Translations under genes and position numbers: made by a program
NCBI GenBank assembly: GCA_019671005.1
Contig: CM033732.1
Location: 47,605,392 to 47,669,391 of the forward strand
DNA: 64,000 nucleotides
Direction of reading: 5' to 3'
From: Hibiscus mutabilis
Taxonomy: Eukaryota > Streptophyta > Magnoliopsida > Malvales > Malvaceae
In this document: positions 44,733 through 55,785 of the stretch, piece by piece
Numbering within the stretch: the first letter of the stretch is position 1
How the letters are laid out: every line of letters begins with the position of its first letter
The notes under the pieces: model-generated
Database searches by the model: none
The model's input: the letters and a program-made list of their open reading frames with translations, nothing else
Told to the model about the DNA's origin: nothing

Positions 44733-45386
44733 GTCTGGACTATATTCCTATTTCCATTACCGGTGCTTGTCTCAGATTACTCGTGCAATTCAAGCTTCTT
44801 AAGTAATTGACTCGAAACTTAAAGATTCGACTCATTAGATACCAATTCACCTCAAGCAGAAAACAGAGAACAGTATTCACCTCAAGAGTTCACAATGCGT
44901 TTATTTAAAATGGCAGCAAAATACAGAACAGTATATGGTTTTCAGCCAACCTTCGATGGGAGACTCCAAAACTGCAGGGATATTTCAACTAAATGATGCA
45001 AAGAACGCGTTCATATCTGCATTCGGGAAATGTGATAGGATAAAACGTTCAAGTGTCAGCTTGCTCGCAAACATTTTCTGACTTTCTAAATCTAAGACGT
45101 TTTGGAACGTTGAGAAATCTATCACAGTAAAAGCCGGCATTGTTGACCCTCGTCCCCACTCTCCAGCTCCAAATATCACCAGGGTTCGGCCAATTTATAG
45201 GAGCATAAGGTAATCCTTCCCCAGTGGTACAAGGCGGAACTGGTGGAGCAGGGAAATCGTTCTCCTTAATCATAGGAGTTGCATCATTAATTCCATTAGG
45301 GATATCATTCAAGTTATTCCCATTAGGGATATCATTCCTCAGATACTCTTCTTTCGGCGGCACAGATCTTATCGGAGTCGGTCCAC

Positions 45387-45391
45387 CATAG
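45387..45391. repeat. Copia target-site duplication CATAG (left)
   Basis: CATAG precedes the 5' LTR and recurs at 50886-50890 after the 3' LTR. Confidence 0.9.
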
Positions 45392-46141
45392 TGTTGGGTG
45401 AGGGTCCCACTATGTGGGAAACCCTTCACCGGTTGAACCCCAAATTCAAAGGGTTGGTGCTGCCACATTTATTTTGTTTGACTTTTGCCAATTTTTTTGT
45501 TACTTTATGTGATGTGTGGGCAGCTAATTTCAGCATAAAAGATTTGAGAGATTGAAGAAAGCTAAAACGTTCGTGAGAAAAATAGGAGGGAAAATCATTT
45601 TCCAACTTTGAGCAGTTTTGATCAACTCTTCGATCGGAGTTCCATTCGTGGTTCGATTGAGTTAATTTTTGGACAGCAGCTAGGTGACTTGGTGTTTTTG
45701 ACTTTGTACGGTCGAACTTTTCATCTGAGTCTTGTAGCGTCGAAAATCCACATTTTACAACAGCTGCGTTTTTTGTGATGTTCTCTCATTTTACTCTCTT
45801 TTGCTAAAGATTACTTGTTATTAGCCTTGTTGAAGTTGTATGTTTGTTGTAGGCTGGATATTGTAGTCTTGTAGTTGAACATTTGATTATAGTGGAGCTT
45901 TTGATCGGACTCTAAAGTCTCGTGGTTTTTACCCTTGATTTAGAGGGGTTTCCATGTAAAAATATCGTTGTCTTGATTTATTTGTGTTGTGGTTGCATTG
46001 ATGATTTGTGGTTGATTAGTGCTGCTAGAGAACATATTAGTGATATTGTGCTTGTCGTAATTATTGACTTGAGTTATAGGGAGAGAAAAAACACCGGTTG
46101 TGCTTCCGCTTAATTTCGGTTGTTCGATTTTTTCCCCAACA
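45392..46141 (+). repeat. Copia 5' LTR
   Basis: 750 bp, TG...CA; nearly the same as 50131-50885 with scattered substitutions. Confidence 0.92.
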
Positions 46142-46144
46142 AAC

Positions 46145-46156
46145 TGGCATCAGAGC
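46145..46156 (+). other. Copia primer-binding site
   Basis: TGGCATCAGAGC, one change from the usual TGGTATCAGAGC complementary to initiator tRNA-Met. Confidence 0.8.
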
Positions 46157-46178
46157 TTGGTTATTGTGTTAGATAATT

Positions 46179-49100
46179 ATGGAGATTAATACGAGCAAGA
46201 TGATTATGTTGAATGTCACTAATTATCAACTTTGGCGGAATAAAATGAAGGACTTGTTGTTTGTAAAGGCTTTGCATCTTCCGGTCTTTGCTACTCAAAA
46301 ACCCGATTCGAAAAGTGATGAGGAATGAGAATTTGAACATCAACAGGTGTGTGGCTATATTCGACAATTTGTTGAAGAAAATGTTTACAACTATATTGAC
46401 CAGGAGACACATGCTCGCACATTGTGGGAGAAGCTTGAAAGCTTTTATGCTTCGAGGTCAGGCAATAACAAATTGTTTTTGCTAAAGAAAATGATGGCGT
46501 TGAAATACAGAGAAAGAACGTCTACAACTGACCATGTTAGTGAGTTTCAAAGTGTGATGAATTAGTTTCTTGGTATAGGTGTCAAATTTGATGATGAGAT
46601 TTTAGGGCTTTGGTTGCTTGCTACTCTACCAGACTCTTGAGAGACTTTTCGGGTCTCACTCATTAATTCTGCTCCACAGGGTATTATTACTTTGAATTTG
46701 GCTAAGAGTGGTGTGTTGAATGAAGAGGTTAGAAGAAGATCTTAGGGTTCTACATCACAATCCGAGGTGTTGGTTACCGAGAACAGGGGAGAAATAGAGA
46801 AAAAGATGGCAAGGCTAGAGATAAAAGTCGAAGCAAGTCAAAATCGAGATATAAGAATATTGAGTGTCATCATTGTGGTAAGAAAGACCATATCAAGAAA
46901 TATTGCTACAAGTGAAAGAGAGGGAACAAAGATGGTGGTGATAAAAATGATCGGAATGATGATGAAAAATCTGAGCGTGTTGCTACTGCTACTCGTGAAG
47001 ATCTATTGGTCATTTGTTCTGAGAATTTGGTCAACCTAGCATGTGACGAGACTAGTTGGGTGATTGATATTGGTGCTTCAATTCATGTCACGTCGAGGAG
47101 GGATTTCTTCACATCTTATACTCCTGGTGATTTTGGAGTATTGAAGATGGGTAATGACGGTTTGGTTCCAGTTATTGGCATGGGAGATGTTAGCTTGATG
47201 AGCAATAATGGAACAAAGTTAATTCTCAAGGATGTCAAACATGCACCGGATATCCGTTTGAATTTGATTTTTGCAGGAAAGCTTGATGATGAGGGATTTT
47301 GTAATACCTTCAGAGAGGGGTAGTGGAAGCTGACTAAAAGCTCATTGGTTGTGGCTCGAGGAAAGAATAGATCAAATTTGTACTTGATGCAAGCTTCGAC
47401 TTCCAGAGACACTATGAATGTGACAGTAAATGACTCAACTGAGTTATGGCATAAACGGCTTAGTCACATGAGTGGGAAGAGGCTTAATTGTTTAGCCAAG
47501 AAGAATAAACTTTCGGGTTTAAAGAATGCCACATTGAAGAATTGTGTCCATTGTCAAGCGGGGAAACATAGAAGAGTTTCTTTTAGAAGTCATCCTCCTC
47601 ATAGAAGATCAGAGTTGCTAGAGTTGGTCCATTCAGATGTTTGTGGTCCGATAAAGGTAAGGTCTCATGGTGGTGCACTTTATTTTGTAACTTTCATTGA
47701 TAATTGCTCAAGAAAATTGTAGGTCTACATTTTGAATTCGAAAGACTAAGTTTTTGAGGCATTTAAACAGTTTCAAGCATCAATTGAAAGAGAAACAAGG
47801 AAGAAGTTGAAGTGCATTCGTACTGATAATGGTGGCGAGTACACAGGGTCATTTCATGAGTATTGTCTGCAATAGGGAATCAGACATCAGAAAACACCAC
47901 CGAAGACTCCACAGTTAAATGGGTTAGCTGAAAGAATAAACCGAACATTGATTGAGAGAGTCAGATATTTGCTGTCAGATGGAAAGTTGCCGAGATCATT
48001 TTGGGATTGAAGCCTTGAATACACTGGCACATGTTATTAATCTATCTCCTAGTGTTCCTTTGTGAGGTGATGTACCAGATAGATTTTGGTTTGGTAAAGA
48101 CGTGTCATATGATCACCTGCGTGTGTTCGGTTGTAAAACATTTGTTCATGTTCCGAAGGATGAAAGATCCAAGTTGGATGTCAAGACTCATCAATGTATC
48201 TTTATTGGTTATGGTCTAGATGGTGAGTTTGGTTATAGACTCTACGATCCAGTTCAAAGGAAGCTCGTGAGAAGCCGAGATGTTATCTTCATTGAGGATC
48301 AAACCATTGATGAAATTGATAAGACAAAGAAAGAAGATTCCCATGATAATGGTGACTTGGCCGATATGAATCCAGTTCCCCTAGATCATTCACCAAATCC
48401 TATTCAGGATGATGTGCACGATGATGTTAATGATGACCAGCAAGACATGGGTGACTTTGATGCTCCCATAGATGATGTTGTGAATGATCAACAACAAGCA
48501 CCTATAGCTCCACCAGCATTTCCACTTCAAAAAACTTCTAGACAACGACGATCTTCTATCAGGTATTCTTCTGATGAATATGTTCTTTTGACTGACGGGG
48601 GAGAACCTGAATGTTATGAAGAGGCTATGGAAAGTGAATGCAAATATCAGTGGATTGAAGCAATGAAAAATGAACTTCAATCCTTGCATGATAACCATAA
48701 TTTTGAGTTGGTGAAACTACCTAAGGGCAAGAGAATTTTGAAGAATTGGTGGGTTTATAGGCTGAAGGAAGAAGAAAAGTCTTCATCTCCACGATACAAA
48801 GCTAGATTGGTCGTCAAGGGGTATACTCAGAAAAGTGGATTGATTTTGAAGAAATATTTTCTCCAGTTGTGAAGATGTCCTCTATTAGAACTATATTGAA
48901 TTTGGTAGCCTGTTATAACTTAGAGGTTGAACAAATGGACGTGAAAACTGCTTTTCTTCATGGTGATTTGGAAGAAGAGTTTTACATGGAGCAGCTAGAG
49001 GGATTTGTTGCACAAGGAAAAGATAACTACATGTGCAGGTTGAAGAAGAGCTTGTATGGTTTGAAGTAAGCTCCTAGGTAATGGTACAAGAAGTTTGAGT

Positions 49101-50115
49101 CTGTTATGGTGGAACAAGGCTACAAGAAGACTACTTATGATCATTGTGTTTTTTTAAGAGATTCTCTGGTGATGTTTTATTATCCTTTTGCTCTATGTTG
49201 ATGATATGCTTATTGTTGTTCGTAATGCTTTCGGAATTGACAAGTTGAAGCAAGGGTTGAGTAAATCCTTTGCGATGAAGGATTTGGGGCCAGCAAAGCA
49301 AATTCTTGGCATAAGGTTGACACGTGATAGAAAAGCCAAGAAATTATGGTTATCACAAGAGATGTACATTGAGAAAGTACTTCAGAGGTTTAGTATGGAC
49401 AGAGCTAAAGCGGTGAATACTCTATTTGCTACTCAATTCAGATTGAGTGTCAAGCATAGTCCTTCCACAGAAAAGGAGAAAGAAGGGATGCAAAAAGTTT
49501 CTTACTCTTCAGCCGTGGGCAATTTGATGTATGCAATGGTTTGCACGAGACCAGACTTGGCTTATATTGTTGGTACAATTAGTCGGTTTCTTTCTAATCC
49601 AGGCAGAGAGCATTAGAATACAGTGAAGTGGATCACGAGATATCTTCGTGGCAGTTCCAACTTGAAACTTTGTTTTTGGCAATGAAAAACTTTCGAGGAG
49701 ATCTACTTCAGGTTACTTGATCACTTATGCAGGGGGAGCTGTGGCATGGCAATCGAGATTGCAAAAGTGTGTTGCCTTATCCACCACTGAATCAGAGTTC
49801 ATTGCAATGACCGAAGCGTACAAGGAGATGCTTTGGGTGAAGAAATTTGTACATGAACTTGGTTTTACTCAGGAGAGGTATGTCTTGTATTGTGATAGCT
49901 AGATTCATATTGGTAAGAACTCAACTTTTCATGCTAGATCTAAGCATATTGATGTGAGGTACCATTGGATACGAGAAGTTCTTGAAGTTAAATTGTTAGA
50001 GCTTGAGAAGATTCATACTCATGATACTGGCACTGATATGTTGACTAAAGCCTTACCAAGAGGGAAGTTTGAAGCATGCTGCTTGATGGCCGGCATGAAG
50101 ACATTCCCCACATAG
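46179..50115 (+). pseudogene. Copia Gag-Pol polyprotein, many stops and frame changes
   Basis: Start MEINTSKMIMLNVTNYQLWRN. Gag has the LWEKLESFYASRS region and a zinc knuckle CHHCGKKDHIKKYC (46865-46906). Protease has WVIDIGAS (family WVIDSGAS). GAG-pre-integrase reads LWHKRLSHMS. Integrase has HSDVCGPI, RTDNGGEY and LNGLAERINRT. RT has WIEAMKNEL, MDVKTAFLHGDL and YVDDMLIV (about 49193). RNase H has YAGGAVAWQSRLQK and ALSTTESEF. In-frame stops at 46326, 46563, 46638, 46743, 46913, 47321, 47720, 47747, 47873, 48063 and several later ones fall where relatives have Gln, Trp or Arg. Frame changes occur around 46750, 48010, 48845 and 49185. Non-functional. Confidence 0.92.
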
Positions 50116-50130
50116 TGGGAGGGGAAAATT
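50116..50130 (+). other. Copia polypurine tract
   Basis: GTGGGAGGGGAAAATT-like purine run immediately before the 3' LTR. Confidence 0.8.
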
Positions 50131-50885
50131 TGTTGGGTGAGGGTCCCACTATGTAGGAAACCCTTAACCGGTTGAACCCCAAATTTAAAGGGGTTGGTGC
50201 TGCCACATTTATTTTGTTTGACTTTTGTCAATTTTCTTGTTGCTTTATGTGATGTATGAGCAGCTAATTTCAGCATAAAAGATTTGAGAGATTGAAGAAA
50301 GCTCAGATAACGTTCAAGAGAAAAATAGGAGAGAAAACCATTTTTCAGCTTTGAGCAGTTTTGATCAACTCTTCGATCGGAGGTCCATCTATGGTTCGAT
50401 TTAGCTGATTTTTGGATAGCAGTTAGGCAACTTGGTGTTCTTGACTTTGTACGGTCGAATTTTTCATCTGAGTTTTGTAGCGTCGAAAATCCCCATTTTA
50501 CAGTATTTGCGTTTTTTGTGATGTTCTCTCATTTTACTCTCTTTTGCAAAAGACTACTTGTTATTAGCCTTGTTGGAGTTGTATGCTTGTTGTAGGCTGG
50601 ATATTGTAGTCTTGTAGTTGAATATTTGATTATAGTAGAGCTTTTGATCGGAATCTAAAGTCCCGTGGTTTTTACCATTGATTTATAGGGGTTTTCCATG
50701 TAAAAATATCGTTGTCTCGATTTATTTATGTTGTGGTTGCATTGATGATTTGTGGTTGATTAGTGCTGCTAGAGAACATATTAGTGATATTGTGCTTGCC
50801 ATAATTATTGACTTGAGTTATAGGGAGAGAAAGAACACCGGTTGTGCTTTCGCTTAATTTCAGTTGTTCGGTTTCTTCCCCAACA
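50131..50885 (+). repeat. Copia 3' LTR
   Basis: 755 bp, partner of 45392-46141; followed by CATAG. Confidence 0.92.
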
Positions 50886-51409
50886 CATAGTAACTGTAAT
50901 TGAGATAAACAAAACAAAAAGAACAGCATTTAATCGACACCACGACAATAAGAACATTATGTAATAATCTTCAACTCAGGGGCAAAAATGCTAGTTTTCT
51001 CACTGAATTCGAAGCAATCTTATTCATTTAAATTTATTTTTTGATGACTTCACTCAATTATAAATTGGATTAAGAGTAATATGAAGTCACTCTAAGTCTA
51101 ACTATAGATTTCCATCCTCCTTCCATGAAAATGAAAATCCACACCCCTAAGCACAAAATGTGCATCTCAATACTAGCAATAAACAAGAACCCATTTTTCC
51201 AATTTTCTGCATACACCTACCGAAATTCCCAAGAATATCACTAACAACAGAAAACAAGTAAGAAAATGAGCAATTTACAGAGATCAAACTTACTCTGGAA
51301 AAAGATCTTGATGAAGATCGATATGGAAAGGACTATCAATATTAGAACCAGTTTCGTGGATAGGGGAAGAAGAACCCATATGGGGAGGAGAAGGAACTGA
51401 CATCATTGG

Positions 51410-52084
51410 ACCAAAATTCCCACGTTGACATGCAAAATCAAGGCACCCCAGAGATTAAAATGATCAAAAAAAATTTATCTTGAAAGATTCCCAGTCAGTA
51501 GTGATCATTGATCATAAGAAATGGTAAGAAACTGAAACAAGGCAAAGTAGAGAGATCCAGTTAACTAGAACTGAAAACTAAGAATTCTGGATATAGAAAT
51601 TACATAAAAGGTTGAAGAGAAGGAAATAAGAAACCTGATCTAGGTCTTTGAGAAATTTACAAAATAAATATTAAAAACAAACCAACAAATTATTGGCAAC
51701 AATAGCAGCTAGTCTTTACTGTATATTGTCACGAGGCCATTATCCTCCTCCAAAAATACATATAAGATGTGCAGTGCCATCGTTTATATATTTCAAGACC
51801 TCTTTTTTTACCATGTGGGATTAATGTTCTCGTCTCTTCTCAGGCGTGATATTCTGCCCATTCAACCTCATGACGCCCTTGTCACGAGTCAACCACGCTC
51901 GTGATGATCATGAACGTTCAACGTAAGATCAGACAGTCAAAAAATCGTTCTGATACCACTTGTCGCGGGACCATTATCTTCTTCCCAAAAGAAATATCTT
52001 TTGGGAAGATGGTAATGGCTCTGTGACAATATTATCTAAGAAGAATATCTAGGGGGTGTAAAGTGAAGAAGATACTAACTGACT
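51410..52084 (-). other. Upstream of the split host gene; LTR-end relics
   Basis: TGTC(A/G)CG(A/G)G(G/A)CCATTATC occurs at about 51727 and 51961. Between them, read on the minus strand, AGTGGTATCAGAACG resembles a retroelement primer-binding site next to an LTR end. These look like scraps of another LTR element. No gene is seen. Confidence 0.4.
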
Positions 52085-52087
52085 TCT

Positions 52088-54249
52088 CTACCCCTTCTCT
52101 ACCCTTTCTGGCACCACAATGCGACCCTTAAAACATAACACCCCATCATCATTGAAATGAAACTCCGTAGAATTCTCATTCAGGATATCCTCCACATGCG
52201 GTACTAAGCCCTCATCATGCGGTTGCCTCTCTTTAATCAACTGCAACAAGGAAGGCTTCACCTGCAACTCTGCTAACAACCCTCCGTCACCTATCACACT
52301 CAGGTGAGTAAATATAGCTCTCAACTCCACAGCTGTTTTCCTACTCAAGGCATCCACCACAACATTGGCTTTTCTCGGATGATATTCAATGGTCAATTCA
52401 TAATCTTTAAGCAACTCCAACCATCTTCGTTGCCTAAAGTTTAACCCCTTATACGATATCATATATTCCAGGCTCTTATGATCCGTATAAACCACACACT
52501 TCTCGCCATAAAGGTAATGCCTCCAGATTTTCAAGGCAAACACAACTGTGGCAAGTTCAAGGTCATGAGTAGGGTAATTACGCTCATGCACCTTTAACTG
52601 CCTAGATGCATACGCAACCACCTTACCCTCAGGCATCAACACACAACCAAGCCCCGCATACGAAGCATCACTATAAACAACAAACTCCGTCCCCGATTCA
52701 GGCTGTACCAAGACTAAAGCGCACGTCAACGCTTCATTCAGCTTCTCAAACGCTCGCTGTCTATCCTCCATCCATTCAAAGTGAACATTCCTCTGCTACA
52801 ACTTGGTTAATAGAGCCGCCAAACTAGAGAACCCTTCCACGAACCTATGGTAGTAACCAGCCAAATCAAGGAAACTCCTAACTTCTGTCACAGACTTGGG
52901 CGTCTTCCAACTTATCACAGCCTCAACCTTATGCGGATCAACACGCTTTTCTTCGGCCGACACAACATGCCCAAGGAATACAACTTTCCTAAGCTAGAAT
53001 TCACATTTGCTTAACTTGGCATACAACTGATTAGCCAATAATGTCTGGAGCACAACCCGCATATGTCTATCATGATCCTCTTCAATACGAGAGTACACAA
53101 GAATATCATCGATAAACACTATCACAAACTGATGCAAAAACTCATGGAACACACGATTCATCATGTCCATGAAAACAACTGGTGCATTGGTCAAACCAAA
53201 ATGCATCACCAAAAACTCGTAATGCCCGTACCTCGTACGAAAAGCAGTCTTAGGCATATCCACATCCCTCACCTTCAACTAGTAGTACCCCGACCTCAAA
53301 TTAACCTTAGAGAACACCGAGTTACCCCTGAATTGATCAAACAGATTATCTATATGTGGTAACGGGTATTTGTTCTTTATCGTCAACCTATTTAATTACC
53401 GATAATTTATACACATCCGCAACGTACCATTCTTTTTTTTTACAAACAATACCGATGCACCTCACGGTGAAATACTCAGTCTAATGAACCCACAATCAAA
53501 CAACTCCTGCAATTGCGTTTTCTACTCCTTCAACTCCTTCGGTGCCATGCGATGTGGAGTAATAGACATCGGTGCCGTATCCGCATAGGTTTCAATACTA
53601 AACTCTACCTCAAGGTCAGGTGGCAACCCCGACAATTCTTTTGAAAAAGCACCTGAAACTCGTATACCGTGCGAATATCCTGCACCCTCAACTCCTTTGA
53701 ACCAGGATTCATCACATAGGCCAAGAAAGCCTGACATTCAGAATCCAACATCCGACTCGCTTCCAAAGTCAAAACAGCATTAGACAAGAATTTGGTATTC
53801 TCGCCAACAACCACCACCTCATTATTCGACAACCTTAAAAATATCCTATTGGTTTCAAAATTCACCACAACTCGATGATCGGTCAACCAATCTATGCCCA
53901 AAATAACATCAAAGCCATAGAATAGCAACTCCATCAGGTCCACAACAAAAACATAGCCTTGAACCATCAACGGGCACCTACGGTACAACTTCCTAACTAC
54001 AACCATCTCCCCAAGAGAACTGGTCACTCTAATACCCATATTTAAGATTTCAACAGGTATATCAAGCAACTGAGCATGCTCACTCAAGATGTATGAATAG
54101 GTAGAACCAAAATCAATCAACGAATACAACAGCAAGGACTGTAAAGAGAAAGTACATGCAATCACATCGGTGTTATTGCGACCCTCGCGGGGCGCATACA
54201 CCATAGCCGGTCCACCTCCCTCAGGCTGGATAGTAACGGTGTGAGCCAC
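52088..54249 (-). pseudogene. Gypsy Pol remnant: protease, RT, RNase H
   Basis: Protease/aspartyl region 54249-53605 (LIDFGSTYSYIL, VILGIDWL; family has D-x-GST). RT pieces 53737-52994 include MSITPHRMAPKELKE, KTAFRTRYGHYEFLVM and FIDDILVYS. RNase H 52771-52088 has YSDAS, DLEL, TDHKSLEYM and VVDALSRK with its acidic residues retained. Frame changes separate the blocks, and stops such as those after YY and after KCEF replace expected Gln and Trp. The sequence stops within the RNase H-integrase connector. Confidence 0.9.
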
Positions 54250-54399
54250 AGTCCTCTGCCCACCATTTCTATGCTAAAACGGCCCACGACCAAGACCACG
54301 GCACCGCTGCGGACCAACAACAGGTGCAATACCTTGCCCACCTCGAGCAAACAACGGACAATCACTCCTCTAATGGTCACCAGACCCACAACTTTAATA

Positions 54400-55480
54400 A
54401 GCATTGGCCACAACAGGCGCATGTGCCTGACCCTCCCTAGCCAGACGCAGACAATCTCGCCTTAGATGATCTCGGGATCCATAGACCCAACAGGTGTTAA
54501 ACGAAACTTTAACCTGGGCACCCTGTCCTTGGACCCCGCGACCCACAACACCTCCGCCATGCCTTGACTCTGGCAAAACCTCTTAACACAGTGTCTCTTA
54601 GCTTGACCACCGCTAAACCCAGAATCAGCAACTATCCTACCCGAGCTGAAGCCTCATGACCCAGAAGCCACACCCAAATTATGCTCTACATCATTGGCTC
54701 ACGAAACCAACACATCAAAATTGGTGTAATCAGATGCAAGCATGTATGCTTAACCTCATGCACAAGCCCGTAGCAGAATCGATCACATCGCGTACGCTTG
54801 TTAGGAACCAACTCAGGTGCATACTAACTCAACCTCACGAACTGTACCTCGTACTCCGCAACGGGCATACTACCCTGCACCAAAGCAATAAACTCATGCT
54901 TCCTATCGTCCTGATATCGAACTCTCAGATACTTCTTCTAGAAAGCTCCACAGTAGAACTTTTAGGTCACATCATCGATTGTCATACTGAATATCGTGGT
55001 AGTCCACCATGTATAGGCATCACCCTGCAACAGAAAAACAACATAACCTAGCTTACGAGCATTGGTATACCCCATCTGGACTAGTATCCTCTCAGAACTG
55101 GCCGACTAGCCCTAAAAAGCCTCTGGCGACAACCCTCGAAACTCAACTCTACCCAAACTGCAAAGATGCTCAAGCTATAAACCCTTCCCAACAACCGGTG
55201 GTGCCGGTACATGAACACCCGCAACTGCTGCCTGGAAAGCATCGGTCATAGCCTGTATCAAATATGCCATATCACCCACCCTGGCCCAGCTGGCGTAGGT
55301 GGTACTTGTTCTACTACCTCATGTGGATTAGGTGGGGGCGGTGGCAACCCTCTAGGAGGTATGATATTCTCCTTAACATCCTGCCCAGTACCAGCAGCAA
55401 TCATACCATATCGTAACTCTCTCATCGATCCCATCGTGCTAACAATATATCTAAAGCATGATAATCGTTTCAAAATAAAA
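54400..55480 (-). pseudogene. Gypsy gag relic with zinc knuckle
   Basis: Starts near MGSMRELRYGMIAAG with Pro-rich PPRGLPPPPPNP. Further pieces (AYTWW, YEVQFVRLS, a CWVYGSRDHLRRDC zinc-knuckle-like motif near 54510) appear in alternating frames with several stops. Confidence 0.65.
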
Positions 55481-55768
55481 CAATTAGGTCAGCCTTGAGC
55501 AATGATCCAAGACTTCCACTTCAAAAATCAAAACTTTCCAGACTATAATAATAAGGCAATGGGTTTTCCCAAATTTCCCCCCAACATGGCATAAGAAACC
55601 AGAGTGCATATTTCAACCACCGTACATATCAACATCAGATTATAGTTCATAGCAACATCACAATAATCATATCAATCTACCAATTATCACCAAACATACC
55701 AGACAAGCACCGTGCATAACAAGCAACGGCAAATGATCAAATACAATATCCCAGCCTTCGCAAACCTA

Positions 55769-55780
55769 GCTCTAATACCA
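55769..55780 (-). other. Gypsy primer-binding site
   Basis: Minus strand TGGTATTAGAGC, one base from the initiator tRNA-Met complement, five bases inside the LTR end. Confidence 0.7.
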
Positions 55781-55785
55781 CCAAA

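Larger units (their letters stand above)
45392..50885 (+). mobile_element. Ty1/copia LTR retrotransposon (TNT 1-94-like), full length, decayed
   Basis: 5494 bp with LTRs 45392-46141 and 50131-50885 (TGTTGGGTGAGG...TTCCCCAACA), PBS and PPT in standard places, and a perfect CATAG target duplication. The element lies inside exon 2 of a host gene, transcriptionally antisense to it. Confidence 0.93.
44985..51406 (-). pseudogene. Host gene with conserved plant domain (DUF7081-like), split by a copia element
   Basis: Exon 1 (51406-51294) begins MMSVPSPPHMGSSSP and ends at a GTAAGT donor. After an intron with a TTACAG acceptor, exon 2 starts at 50893; eight bases later the copia element intervenes, and exon 2 resumes at 45386 in phase (YYGGPTPIRSVPP). 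It goes on to LPYAPINWPNPGDIWSWRVGTR and DRFLNVPKRLR, a plant domain I associate with DUF7081 (not verified). A one-base shift near 45090 moves the frame to FASKLTLERFILSHFPNADMNAFFASFS, followed by a stop where relatives have Trp. Function unknown. It is inactive by insertion, frameshift and nonsense change. Confidence 0.7.

Noticed and set aside
54162..54465. Overlapping plus and minus frames in the gypsy gag-protease region
   Set aside because: Shadows of the minus-strand gag/protease reading frames.
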